Part shown: positions 43,066 through 52,600 of the stretch, in pieces
How positions within the stretch are numbered: position 1 is the first letter of the stretch
How the letters are laid out: every line of letters begins with the position of its first letter
DNA from: Porpolomopsis calyptriformis
Taxonomy: Eukaryota; Basidiomycota; Agaricomycetes; Agaricales; Hygrophoraceae
DNA: 64,000 nucleotides
Reading direction: 5' to 3'
Assembly (NCBI GenBank): GCA_951640195.1
Contig: OX621168.1
Coordinates: 682,001 to 746,000, forward strand
Program-made: the position numbers and the translations under genes
Notes under the pieces: generated by a model
What the model saw: only the letters and a program-made list of their open reading frames with translations
Database searches by the model: none
What the model was told of the DNA's origin: nothing

Positions 43066-45462
43066 CTACCATTCCCGACGACCTGCAAATGTCTTGTTTG
43101 CCGCGATACGTATCGCGACCGATAACACCGGTGAGAGGGCATAGACCGCGCCAATGAAGGGTACGCTCTTACACCCGATATCCAACTTGGCCTTGGCCGT
43201 GGTGGGTCCAAAATCGACAAAGTTGTACCCGTCCCGGAGTGCGATCGCGATAACGTGTTGCATCATCACAAAATAGGCCTTGAGCGGCCTGGCATGTTCG
43301 TAATCCAATCCTTGGAGATCCGACGTGAGCGTGTCCCCCAATCTGAAGAGGACGCATGAGGCGACGTTAGTATACCGTCGATCCCGATCCCGATCACCCT
43401 CCTCTTCCTCCTCCCCTTCTGGCACTCTCAAGAACATCAAGGACCGCGCCGCTCTGCTCCCCTCGACCATCTTTACAAAGAAATTGTGATCGGGCTCGGT
43501 CAATGCAGGGGTATAACCCTCCTTCCCTCTCTTCTCGGCCACCTTCTTCCAAAGCCTCCAAGCCTCCTGACACTCCTCCTCTTCCGGGTCCAAACCGGAA
43601 CTCTCGATCACTTCCCCGTTCGCCCGCTTGAACGCCCCCTCCTGATCACGGTACTTGATCGCTTTCAGATACTCCGCGACGGTCTTGCCGGCGAATCCCC
43701 TGAGGTCGACGACGTGGGAGGCGGGCATGCGCAGGCGATGCCAACCGCTGGGCACGATCGCCCGCTCGGCAGGTTCGTGCTCGTATGTTGGATCGAGAAG
43801 GACGGCGCAGCGGCGTGCGCGAGTCTGGGTCTTGTTCCATTCGGCGACAGCCCTTCGGACGGCCGCGCTCCGGGCGACCGGGCGGCGGGAGGAAGAGCAG
43901 TAAAACGTGGACTGGCGAAACGGCCAATGAAAGGCAAGGAGGCCGAAACGGACGCAGAGCGGCTTTGCGAATGATTTACTCCCGAGGAGGTATCGGAGGA
44001 CGAGGCCGGGCCAGCCCTTGACGGAGGCCGTCAAGTCATGATGGTCGATGATGGTCAAGAGAACCAATGCCTCGGTGGACTCTAGTTTTGCGGTAAATGC
44101 GAGGTCAGTTTGAGAGAAAGGGGGTGGGGTGTCTACTGGAGTCTCTCCATTGGCAATGGCAGCGGCCCGTTTTCGGGCGAGTTTCTTTTGCTGGGTCCTT
44201 GTGAGTTTTGGGGGCTGTTTGGATTCATTGTCGTTGACGACGACGATTTCGCGCAAAACCATTGGCTCTTCGTCGAGCTGCCGCCATGCGCGATCGTCCT
44301 CGTAAGGTACCGACTTTGAGGATAGATCGTTGCGCATCATCTTGTGGACGGCGGTTGGGGGGCGATAGACGCGGAGAACGAGGCAGGACATGTTGGGCAA
44401 GGAGAGGGTGGTGTAGGCTTGCATGAGGGAGATGGCGGCCTGGCCGTTGGGAACGCTGGGAAGTTGTTTTCCGTGCTTTGTGATAAGGGCAGCGTAGGCG
44501 TCTCGCTGTGCGTCGGTGAGCGAGGCTAGATCGAGGGTCTCGACGGCGAGGTGGGAGACGGGGGGTTCCTGTATGTAATTTGCGGCGACAAAGTTGATGG
44601 TGAGGAGGAGGATGGCGGTGGCGATAAGGACGGGGTCTGAGATGAGGGTACCTTTTTGGACGAGAGATTTTATTGTATAGTCATTGAGGACGCGGAATGT
44701 GAGGAGGATGGAAACGAAGCAGAGGATGGAGGTGAGTGAAGCGAGGGTGATGTAGAAGCGGATGAAACGTGTGAGGAACGCGTTTATGCGGTTTCTCTCC
44801 TTTGTGGTGCTGGATATAGCGAAGCCCATGAGGGCGGTTGCGGATATGAGGGCGCCTACGTGCTGGTGAAGGGTGAAGGTGACTGTTGGCCAGACGCGAA
44901 CGGGGTGAACGGAGTAGGCGAATGGGGCACGATTGACAGCGATAAGGACTGTGCCGACGGCGAGGAGGAGGAGGGAAGAGATGGACATGGTGGAGCGGGC
45001 GAAACGGTGTGCGGGGGACCAGGTCAACTGGGCGACGATGGTGCCCAAAGCGGCGTCTGAACCGATGGCGAGAAAGGAGAGGATGGCGAGGGCGGATTTT
45101 GAGGTGGTTGTGACGTCAAAGTAGGACCTGTATTTGCCCTCGGCACCGATACCTTGGAGGGTCATGATGGTGAGGGAAAAGATGAGGGCGGCGAGAGTGA
45201 AAAAGCAGACGAGGTTCTGTATGCATGTCTGAATGTTGCACCATCTGCGGGAGGAAGGAGAAGTTGGGGCGTTCCAGGAGCGAAGATCGATAGCGGCTGA
45301 ATACAAGGCGAGGACGGCGGCGGCTAAACCCAAGGCTGAGGGGGGGAATATAGCGGGCTTGTTTGTACGATAAATTGCGATGTGTAAGAAGAGAGTAGCG
45401 AGGTTGAAAGCGATTACGGCTGCACTGGAGAGGACTATACGCCAAAAAACGAGGGGGGGCAT
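43066..45462 (-). CDS. Multi-pass membrane protein with acyltransferase-like C-terminus
   Basis: A single exon of 798 residues. The first about 310 residues hold about eight hydrophobic helices (for example VFWRIVLSSAAVIAFNLATL, LAALIFSLTIMTL, LIATAILLLTINFVAANYI). A charged linker (QQKKLARKRAAAI) follows. The last about 300 residues resemble a GNAT/BioF2-like N-acyltransferase fold. They include LLTIIDHHDLTASVKGWPG, HRLRMPASHVVDLRGFAGKTVAEYLKAIKYRDQE, HNFFVKMVEG, YTNVASCVLFRLGD and IALRDGYNFVDFGPTTAKAKLDIGCKSVPF. The FG-TTAKAKLDIG end is typical of the acetyl-CoA-fold region of that group. It probably transfers an acyl group at an internal membrane. The substrate is unknown. It lacks introns, unlike most neighbours. 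Confidence 0.7.
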   Translation of the reverse strand: MPPLVFWRIVLSSAAVIAFNLATLFLHIAIYRTNKPAIFPPSALGLAAAVLALYSAAIDLRSWNAPTSPSSRRWCNIQTCIQNLVCFFTLAALIFSLTIMTLQGIGAEGKYRSYFDVTTTSKSALAILSFLAIGSDAALGTIVAQLTWSPAHRFARSTMSISSLLLLAVGTVLIAVNRAPFAYSVHPVRVWPTVTFTLHQHVGALISATALMGFAISSTTKERNRINAFLTRFIRFYITLASLTSILCFVSILLTFRVLNDYTIKSLVQKGTLISDPVLIATAILLLTINFVAANYIQEPPVSHLAVETLDLASLTDAQRDAYAALITKHGKQLPSVPNGQAAISLMQAYTTLSLPNMSCLVLRVYRPPTAVHKMMRNDLSSKSVPYEDDRAWRQLDEEPMVLREIVVVNDNESKQPPKLTRTQQKKLARKRAAAIANGETPVDTPPPFSQTDLAFTAKLESTEALVLLTIIDHHDLTASVKGWPGLVLRYLLGSKSFAKPLCVRFGLLAFHWPFRQSTFYCSSSRRPVARSAAVRRAVAEWNKTQTRARRCAVLLDPTYEHEPAERAIVPSGWHRLRMPASHVVDLRGFAGKTVAEYLKAIKYRDQEGAFKRANGEVIESSGLDPEEEECQEAWRLWKKVAEKRGKEGYTPALTEPDHNFFVKMVEGSRAARSLMFLRVPEGEEEEEGDRDRDRRYTNVASCVLFRLGDTLTSDLQGLDYEHARPLKAYFVMMQHVIAIALRDGYNFVDFGPTTAKAKLDIGCKSVPFIGAVYALSPVLSVAIRIAANKTFAGRREW

Positions 45463-45850
45463 TGGAATGAGGAGAAAATGAGGAAGAAAATATGAATTAA
45501 ATTAAATTATATAATAAATAATCACGTGATGTATCGAATTGACTGCGGGTCAGGGTAGCTGGGGGCTGGGCTCGGCCGGGCTGCGGTTCTGCGGTTAAGG
45601 ATAGCATGGGCGTGGTATACACCTTGAGGATCAGCTCATTTCATCTCATATCAGGTCTCTTCCCCCGGCAAACTCGCAGTATTACAACCACTCCCTTCTA
45701 TCCGCTCACACCCCCGCTCCGCTACATCTCCGACACAAGAAGGTCGATTACACTGAACCTCGCCGGCCAGTATGACCGCTACGGGCGTAGTTCTAGCAAC
45801 GTTTACAGATACCGTGCGATGGATTTCGGTGATCTTCATAACTATAAATA
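45463..45850. other. Divergent promoter region
   Basis: This is shared by the acyltransferase-like gene (minus) and the chitinase gene (plus). It has an AT-rich block at about 45490-45520 and then a palindromic E-box. No reading frame is supported. Confidence 0.5.
45521..45530. promoter_or_regulatory. Palindromic E-box ATCACGTGAT
   Basis: A perfect 10-bp palindrome with a CACGTG core lies 59 bases upstream of the acyltransferase-like start and 321 bases upstream of the chitinase start. It is a typical site for bHLH factors. Function is inferred from the motif only. Confidence 0.35.
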
Positions 45851-47520
45851 ATGTACCGGAACCGGAATAGTAAATACCGTCCCATCCCCTTCATGTTCCT
45901 CCTCCTTCCCCTCCTTTCGCTCATTGCTGCGGCACTGATGCCACTCGTAAACGCCACTGGCACTCCATCAGCCATGGCTTGGTACGCAGCTTGGCATGCC
46001 CCTGACTTTCCCCTTTCAAATGTCAGTTGGCACAAGTACGACCAGCTTTTTTACGCCTTTGCGCAAGTCCTTTCTCTTTCTCTCCCTTCATTCCCTCACC
46101 TCACCACAGCACGACGACACCGGACCCAAGCCTTCTGTCCTTACAGCCATCTGATCTCACCCTCTTACCCGCCTTCGTCTCCACCGCTCACAAAAATGCA
46201 CGTCCCATCTTCACTCATACCTCCCGCTAATCGTTCCGTAGGCTGTCAAAGCTAGTCTATCCATCGGTGGCTGGACTGGTTCTCGCTGGTTCTCCTCAAA
46301 CCTCGCCACACCCACCAACAGGTCCATCTTTCTCAATACCGTCCTCGCCCTCGCCCAGCAGTACCATCTCGACGGCCTCGACTTTGAGTGAGCAATCCTT
46401 CTCTTCAAACCCTTCCCCTCATTCACCCCAAACCAGCTGGGAATTCCCAAACCAAGCCGGCCTCGAATGCAACCTCCGCAACCCAAACGACACCCAAAAC
46501 TTCCTCTCCTTCCTCCAACTACTCCGCACACACCCACTCGCCTCAAACCTCACCATCTCCGCCCCAACATGGATCGTCCCCTTCGCCTCCCAAGCCGGCA
46601 CACCCTCCACCAACCTCTCCGCCTTCGCCTCCGTCCTCGACTTCATCTCCATCATGAACTACGACGTCTGGAGACCGACCCTCTCCTCCACCACAGGCCC
46701 AAACGCACCCCTCAACGACTCGTGCCTCCCCCAACTCCCCACCCAAGACCGGAACGGCTCCGCAGTCTCAGCCGTCTCCGCCTGGCACGCCGCTGGCATC
46801 CCCCTCAACCAGATCGTCCTCGCAGTCCCCGCCTACGGCCACTCCTTCAACGTCTCCCCCTCAAACGCGTACCAAGCCGGCACAGGCGACCTCGCCCTCT
46901 ACACCCCCTTCAACCCCACCCCCCAGCCCCCCGGAGACGCCTGGGACAACGGCGCCGGGCTCGATCCCTGCGGGAACCCGATCGGCGTAGGTGGCCTCTG
47001 GACCTTCTGGGGCATGGTCAACGGCGGGTATTTGAACGCGGCTGACGGTACACCTCTCCCTCTCCCTGGCCTCAAGTATAGATATGATGATTGCAGCCAG
47101 ACCGTTCGTTCCCTTTTGTTTTAACCTCACCTCACTTATTGACTCCTCCCCTCACAGCCGTATTTATACAAGGAAGACCAGCAAATCTGGATTTCCTACG
47201 ACAGTCCACAGTCTTTTGCTGCCAAAGGTAGTTTTATACGAGCCATGGGGCTACGAGGCTTTTCGATTTGGGAAGCCGCAGGAGATCTGAACGATCTATT
47301 ACTTGACGCCATCCGTACGTCCTCACTCCTCGCATTAATTCACTCACTCATTCCTTTGGGCCGGTCAGGAAACGCCGCGGTGGACGGAAACGACCCGTTT
47401 CTGGCAAACGGTCCTTCCTCCCAGTCCAAATCCCCGTCCTCGTCCATCACCACCCATTCGTTTTCGCTCACGCTCCTTATTGCTCTTACCGTCACGCTCG
47501 GACTCGCGCTCGGGCTGTAG
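45851..47520 (+). CDS. GH18 chitinase with GPI-anchor-like tail
   Basis: About six exons, about 470 residues. It cleaves beta-1,4-N-acetylglucosamine chains, probably in remodelling of its own cell wall. The N-terminus is a signal peptide (LLLPLLSLIAAALMPLVNA); translation may start at 45851 or 45893. The GH18 barrel has YDQLFYAFA, VKASLSIGGWTGSRWFSS and the catalytic DGLDFDWEFP, whose acidic residues are rejoined across the intron starting at 46389. It also has FISIMNYDVW and GFSIWEAAGD. The C-terminus is Ser-rich and then hydrophobic (LTLLIALTVTLGLALGL), as expected for GPI anchoring. The first intron has a GC donor (GCAAGT at 46063) and the second may have one too. Confidence 0.88.
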
Positions 47521-47637
47521 ACCGCCTATCTATTTAACATCTTTGATGCCGGTCACCCATTGAACAGTGTTTAGATGAGATGTACTAATGGGATATATGC
47601 ACGGACACTTTGTCTCCGATAAATTCTATGATATCTA

Positions 47638-48793
47638 CTATTCGGCGCTGGTAATGTGTATCTTGGGTGGTGGCTGGTACCCGGGAGTATCAGACCGCGG
47701 TGGTCTTTCCTCATTATCACTATCTTCGTCCGCACCGACGCTGAACAGCTCCTCCCGTTCGTCCCAAACATCCCCCAGTCTCCGGTACTGAACACTATTG
47801 CCGCGTTTGCCACCTTTTGATACCGAGTCCATTGGTGTTGTTGTTGGCAGTGATGGTGGTGGTGGTGGTGGTGGACGAGGGCGATGGCCGAAGTGGGTCG
47901 GGAGGAGTTGGGTGCCCGAGTCTTCGTCAGAGTCGGAGTTTTCAGACTCGGATGAGAGGGGTTCGGTGTTGATCGGGCGGTATAGACGGGAGATCTGTTC
48001 GGTGGGATAGGAGGTTAGAAGAAAGAGAAAAGATTGTGGGGGACGTACTTCCCGACGCTGGCGATAGTATTTCTCGAGGTAGTACGCTGTATAGAGGCCG
48101 AGAGCTGAGCCGAAGAGGTTGGCCTTTTATATGCGTGTGTTATATTCAATGCGTTGGTCAGGATGGGGAGGATGCGCACAACTATATCTCCGAGATCGAA
48201 CTGCTTATACTTTGTACGCGGTGGTAAGCGATGCGAGAACGGAGGCTTGATGGTGCACTCACTGGCAGCATAGATTGGACCAACTCGCTCATGATACCTC
48301 CGAAGAAGAAACAGACGATGGTGGTGAAGATGAGACCCGAGTGCCGCCAGAACCATATCCGTCTGGCGTCCCTGTCCGTTCATGGGGAGGGTAAAATTTC
48401 AGGAGGGGATGGTCGCGAGTGATCGGGGGGAAACGAAACTTTACTCTTCTGCCTCGAATATAAAGTAGAATACGCCGGTAGCGATGCAAAAACAAATAAA
48501 GTGGAGCAGCTTGTCATTCAGGGGGAGCGATCTAGAAAAGTTTGTGAAGCCCAGGAAAGCGAGGAGGATCATGACGAGGGAGGTGAAGAGGAGGAACCAC
48601 TAGGTAGGGTCAAACCGGAATCACTCCCTGTCGTCGATGTGGGCAGCGTGAATGGCTTACTCACCGGGCGAAAACGAATGGGCATGTCGTATTTTGGGAC
48701 ACGAAGGTGATGAGATTTCATCACCGTCTTCGACACTTTTCTCCAGACTTTCCGAGCATTAAAGACGTTCGTTCGAGGATGATGAGGCTGCAT
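47638..48793 (-). CDS. VanZ-like membrane protein
   Basis: Four or more exons, about 240 residues. After a short basic start (KSHHLRVPKYDMPIRFRP) come helices WFLLFTSLVMILLAFLGF, LPLNDKLLHFICFCIATGVFYFIFEAEE, IFTTIVCFFFGGIMSELVQSMLP and IVANLFGSALGLYTAYYLEKYYRQRRE. The NDKLLHF and SELVQ motifs match the VanZ-like family, whose role in fungi is not known. The cytoplasmic tail is acidic and proline-rich and ends PPKIHITSAE. Translation may begin at 48793 or at the inner ATG at 48721, which fits relatives better. It is divergent from pICln, with 28 or 100 bases between starts. Confidence 0.78.
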
Positions 48794-48821
48794 TACACTC
48801 AAATCATGTGATCTATCAGCC

Positions 48822-49534
48822 ATGTCTTCAGCTATCAAGTCGATCACTTCACTCCCAGTCCATTCGTCCCCGACAGAACACCACCCGGTCCTGGACTCGA
48901 CACCGGCCTCGTTCAAAGACATTCCTCCCATTCTTCGCCACAAAGAGCACAATCTGTCCATCACTCTCACCCCACCCCTACCCGACCTCCACGACCTCGA
49001 CCCGAACGGCTCTCTCTATGTCCTCGAAAGGTTTTTTCCTCACCCCCCCCCTCCTCCCACCCAGAACATACCCCCCCCACTCACTCCATCCCACAGCGCG
49101 CTCGTATTCATCTCCACCTCCGGCCGCGGTTTCCAAATCGAGTATCCCTCCATCACACTCCACGCCATCTCACGCGCCGGTCCATCCCCTTCCATATACT
49201 GCCAGATCGACGAACACGCCGATGACCCAGAAAAAAATCCCTCAGCAGAGGGAGATGAAGATGAATGCGGCACTATGAGAGAGCTCGTCATCATCCCCTC
49301 AAACGAGTCATCCCGCAAGTCCTCTCGTTCTTTCCCTTTCTTTCTGCTAAACCCAGCCTCCCAGTTGAGCCGATTTTTGAAGCACTTTCATTATGCTCAT
49401 CCCTACATCCCGACAAGAACAGTCCAGATGACGAGGACCCCGATTTCGTCACCCCTAGTGACGAACAGGAACTCAGCCAAGCCGGGAGGGTGCGCAGCGA
49501 TTTCCTCAATGATAATCGTTACGCTCCCTACTAG
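48822..49534 (+). CDS. pICln-type methylosome subunit (Voldacs family)
   Basis: Three exons (48822-49030, 49097-49314, 49365-49534) give 198 residues. In animals and fission yeast pICln chaperones Sm proteins and presents them to PRMT5 for methylation before snRNP assembly. Matching features are LDPNGSLYVLESALVFISTSGRGFQIEYPSITLHAISR (PH-like core), an acidic segment (EGDEDE), LEPIFEALSLCSSLHPD, an acidic loop, and the end GRVRSDFLNDNRYAPY. The second intron starts with GC (GCAAGT at 49315); only this donor keeps the frame. Further frame beyond the TAG was not used. Confidence 0.82.
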
Positions 49535-49698
49535 ACCGTTTATCCCAGGTCGCTCTCGCGCACTTGGAATCGATCATCTCCAATTCTAACCACTCGAACG
49601 GTACGAACGAACATGATGATTAATATAGCTCTCGTTCCTATTTAAAAACCGGCTGCCCAGTTAACATCCACCGCCATGTAGATCCACTAAATAATAGC

Positions 49699-52600
49699 CT
49701 ACGCCTCCGACTTCTCTTGTTTCTTCCTCACGTCAATCGATATACTCGTCATAGGTGTGATACTCGGCAACGGTCCCCAATCAAAACTCGTCTTTTGAGT
49801 AGACGATGGACCACTAGCCCCGCCCTTCTTCAGCGAGATCGGCTTTGAGTGATGTTTAAATCCGACCCCTCCCGTCCGTCGCGTCAGCAACGATCCCGAC
49901 GGTGACGGTGATCTTGAAGCATCAAATTTAGGAATACTCCAATCAATTGTCTCTGGCCCACTCGCGTCCACGAGCGGCGCAACTTTCGCCAGCTCTTGCT
50001 TCATCGCGTTGGCGCCCTCTCTACAAGTCGCTTTCGTATTCAGCAGAGGTTCCTTCCGGGCTATCAGCGCTCGTTTCAGCTTCTGCGCAGACCGTTCCGC
50101 ATTCAGCGCCGCTGCCGTCGTGGAGGCAACGTGCGGCGTAATGTTCGGCTGTGGCCGTATCTCTGGCAAACGTTTATCTCGCGTGGGGACAACGTTCATC
50201 GCCAAGTTGAAGTCAAGTTTAGCCATCCTAGACGTCAAATCAACGACGTCTCTCGCTTGTTGATCCAGAGCGGTATCGATGTTTCGGTAAGTCCGATTAA
50301 TTGTATCCAAGGAAGGGGCTCTGTCAAAGACAATCACCAAGCTTGGTCAAAATTTGATAACAAATGAACAAACTTGAGACTTGGCGTTGCAGTCTTCATC
50401 TCGCGAAGCTTCTTCTTGGATCCATGCAGATGGTCTTCCAGTTTCTGGACACGGTCCCGTACGGCCTGGTTACCATTGTGGTCAACAACGTGAGTGAGTG
50501 AGAAGAAAAAAAAACCGTGTCCATACCGCCACATTCCTCCTCAATTGGCTTTGTTTTTCAAGATGCTCGGGACACAGCGTCCGCATTCTCAAGATTTCGG
50601 TAAATTCTGCGTCTGTTTTGACCGCCTTGAACCGCATGATTTCCTCCTTCCTAGTCTGGGCTATTAATGAGATGGATTGATTATCGAGTTTTTACACTAT
50701 ATTTAAATGAAATCAAACCTTTGAGCATATGTCCCCGTAGTTCACGCAAGGATTGAGATTGTTCTTCCCTTTGACTTTTCAATTGTGCAATATCAGACTC
50801 CAATTGTTTCAAGACTCGTCCGAATTGAGCAACGTCAGATAGTGCCCATTTTGATCGATCACCAAGATCGGCAGTTCGACGGGAGCCTCTGGGTGACTTG
50901 TTCAGTTCAGTTCTCCTCCTGTTGGTTTCTTGAGCAAGGATTTTTAACTGGCACGAAAACCGTCTGAGCAGATGCTAATGCCGACAGAGTGAAAAAATTC
51001 TTACACCTTCAAGCTCTCTAGCCAGAGTCGAGAAAAGGTGGGCACATTCCGTTTGCATACCTTGCTGCGCAGGCGATAAACTTGGGCCAACCGGTTTGTT
51101 GCTGGGTGGGGCTGACACAGATGGATGAGCATTTGCTGGGGGTGCGGCTTTTCCACTCGACTGGCCCAATGGCGACGGCGACGTGGGTGTGTAAGGCCGA
51201 TTCTTCAAACCAGAGAGATTCGTGTTTGATTGGGGTTTGACTGGTAAGGAAGGAGAATCAGCCTTCTTGGTACCAAACAGAGGAGATGTGGCAGCTGGTG
51301 GTGGTAAGGGTGGCGTTGGCGAAATCTTGCCATCAGGAAGGTTGACCGGCGTCAATGTTGGCTGCGCTCTTGGTGATATTTTCGTGGTTGCGCTAAAAAA
51401 AGTTGGAGATATAGCTGTAGCTGTAACAAGACCTGCCGACTTCGGCAAGGGAGTTGGGGAAGATGTGGGACTTGGAGCACCAACATTGGCAGACGTAGCA
51501 AATTTGTCAAGCAAAGGCGGTGTTTTTGGCCGAGAGACCTTGCTCTCAGAGCCCCGTGGCATTTCGTTTCCGACGGACTTTGGCGTAATGGGTTGACTCA
51601 ATGCAGTCGGCTTATCTGCTTGGTCATCGTCGCCTTCAGTAACTGAAGTGCTAGCCAATGGTGAACTTCGAGCAGGCCGAGTGGTACGCCTACCCAGCAT
51701 AAGCGGAGTTGCAGTAGGGACTACGGGTACTGGGGGAGGGGTAGGAGGGGGTTCTTTCGTAGGCGGCGCTGGAGTAGCAGATGAAGCAGCAGGTGAGACG
51801 GTGGGTTTCGAGGGCAGAGGCTTATCGGGAACTGGGGGTGTGGATGACGTTATTACTTGGGCGACGGGAGTATCTTGTGTGGGGGTTGTAGATGATGATT
51901 TGGATGTCGGGGATGGGACGGGAGTCAACGATACGGTCCGGGCTTGGTCCAAGGAGGGTGTGTGCGAAGATTCCCGTTCCTCACCCGAGGATTCTTCGTC
52001 GTCGGGGACACTTTCAGATCCTTCAGACGAACTCTCTGAGAGAAACGATTGCATGTCATCTACCCCTACGCCGTCAGCGTCAGCATCGACATCCCCCTCT
52101 GAAATAGTCTCAAAAGTTGTACTTTCCGATGACAAAGAAATAACGCCAAGCGAAATGTTATCAGGATCAGGCAATGCAACTTGAGATATCTTGGGGGTAG
52201 GTGTGGAGTCCAACGGCCCTTCATCATTGCCATCGCCATCTTTTTCAGCCTCTGAACGCGGTGGTGATTGGGTGTCGCCTAAGACCTTGCTTCCTTTTGG
52301 AGTTGGGGGGGTAGCCGTAGAACTCTCGGCCGCTGAAGATTCTTCGACGCTTGAAACTGGGGGCACTGCAGCCTCTTCTTTCGCAGGAGTGCCAAACGCC
52401 GGTTGGACGGACTTGGGTAAGTCTGCATCACCTTTCGAAGGTGCACTTAACGGCGGTGTCCCTGCTCCTGTTCCGGTTTCTTCATTCGTCACGACACCAA
52501 CGCTGGAATCCCTGATGATTGGATCAGAAGGCTTTGCATTCTCGCTTGATTTTGGAGCTATCAAAGGGTTCTGCTCCTCTTGTTGAGGTGAGTCACCTTC

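Noticed and set aside
46467..47045. 192-codon frame inside the chitinase gene
   Set aside because: It is a proline/arginine-rich shadow of the GH18 reading frame, which carries the conserved motifs.
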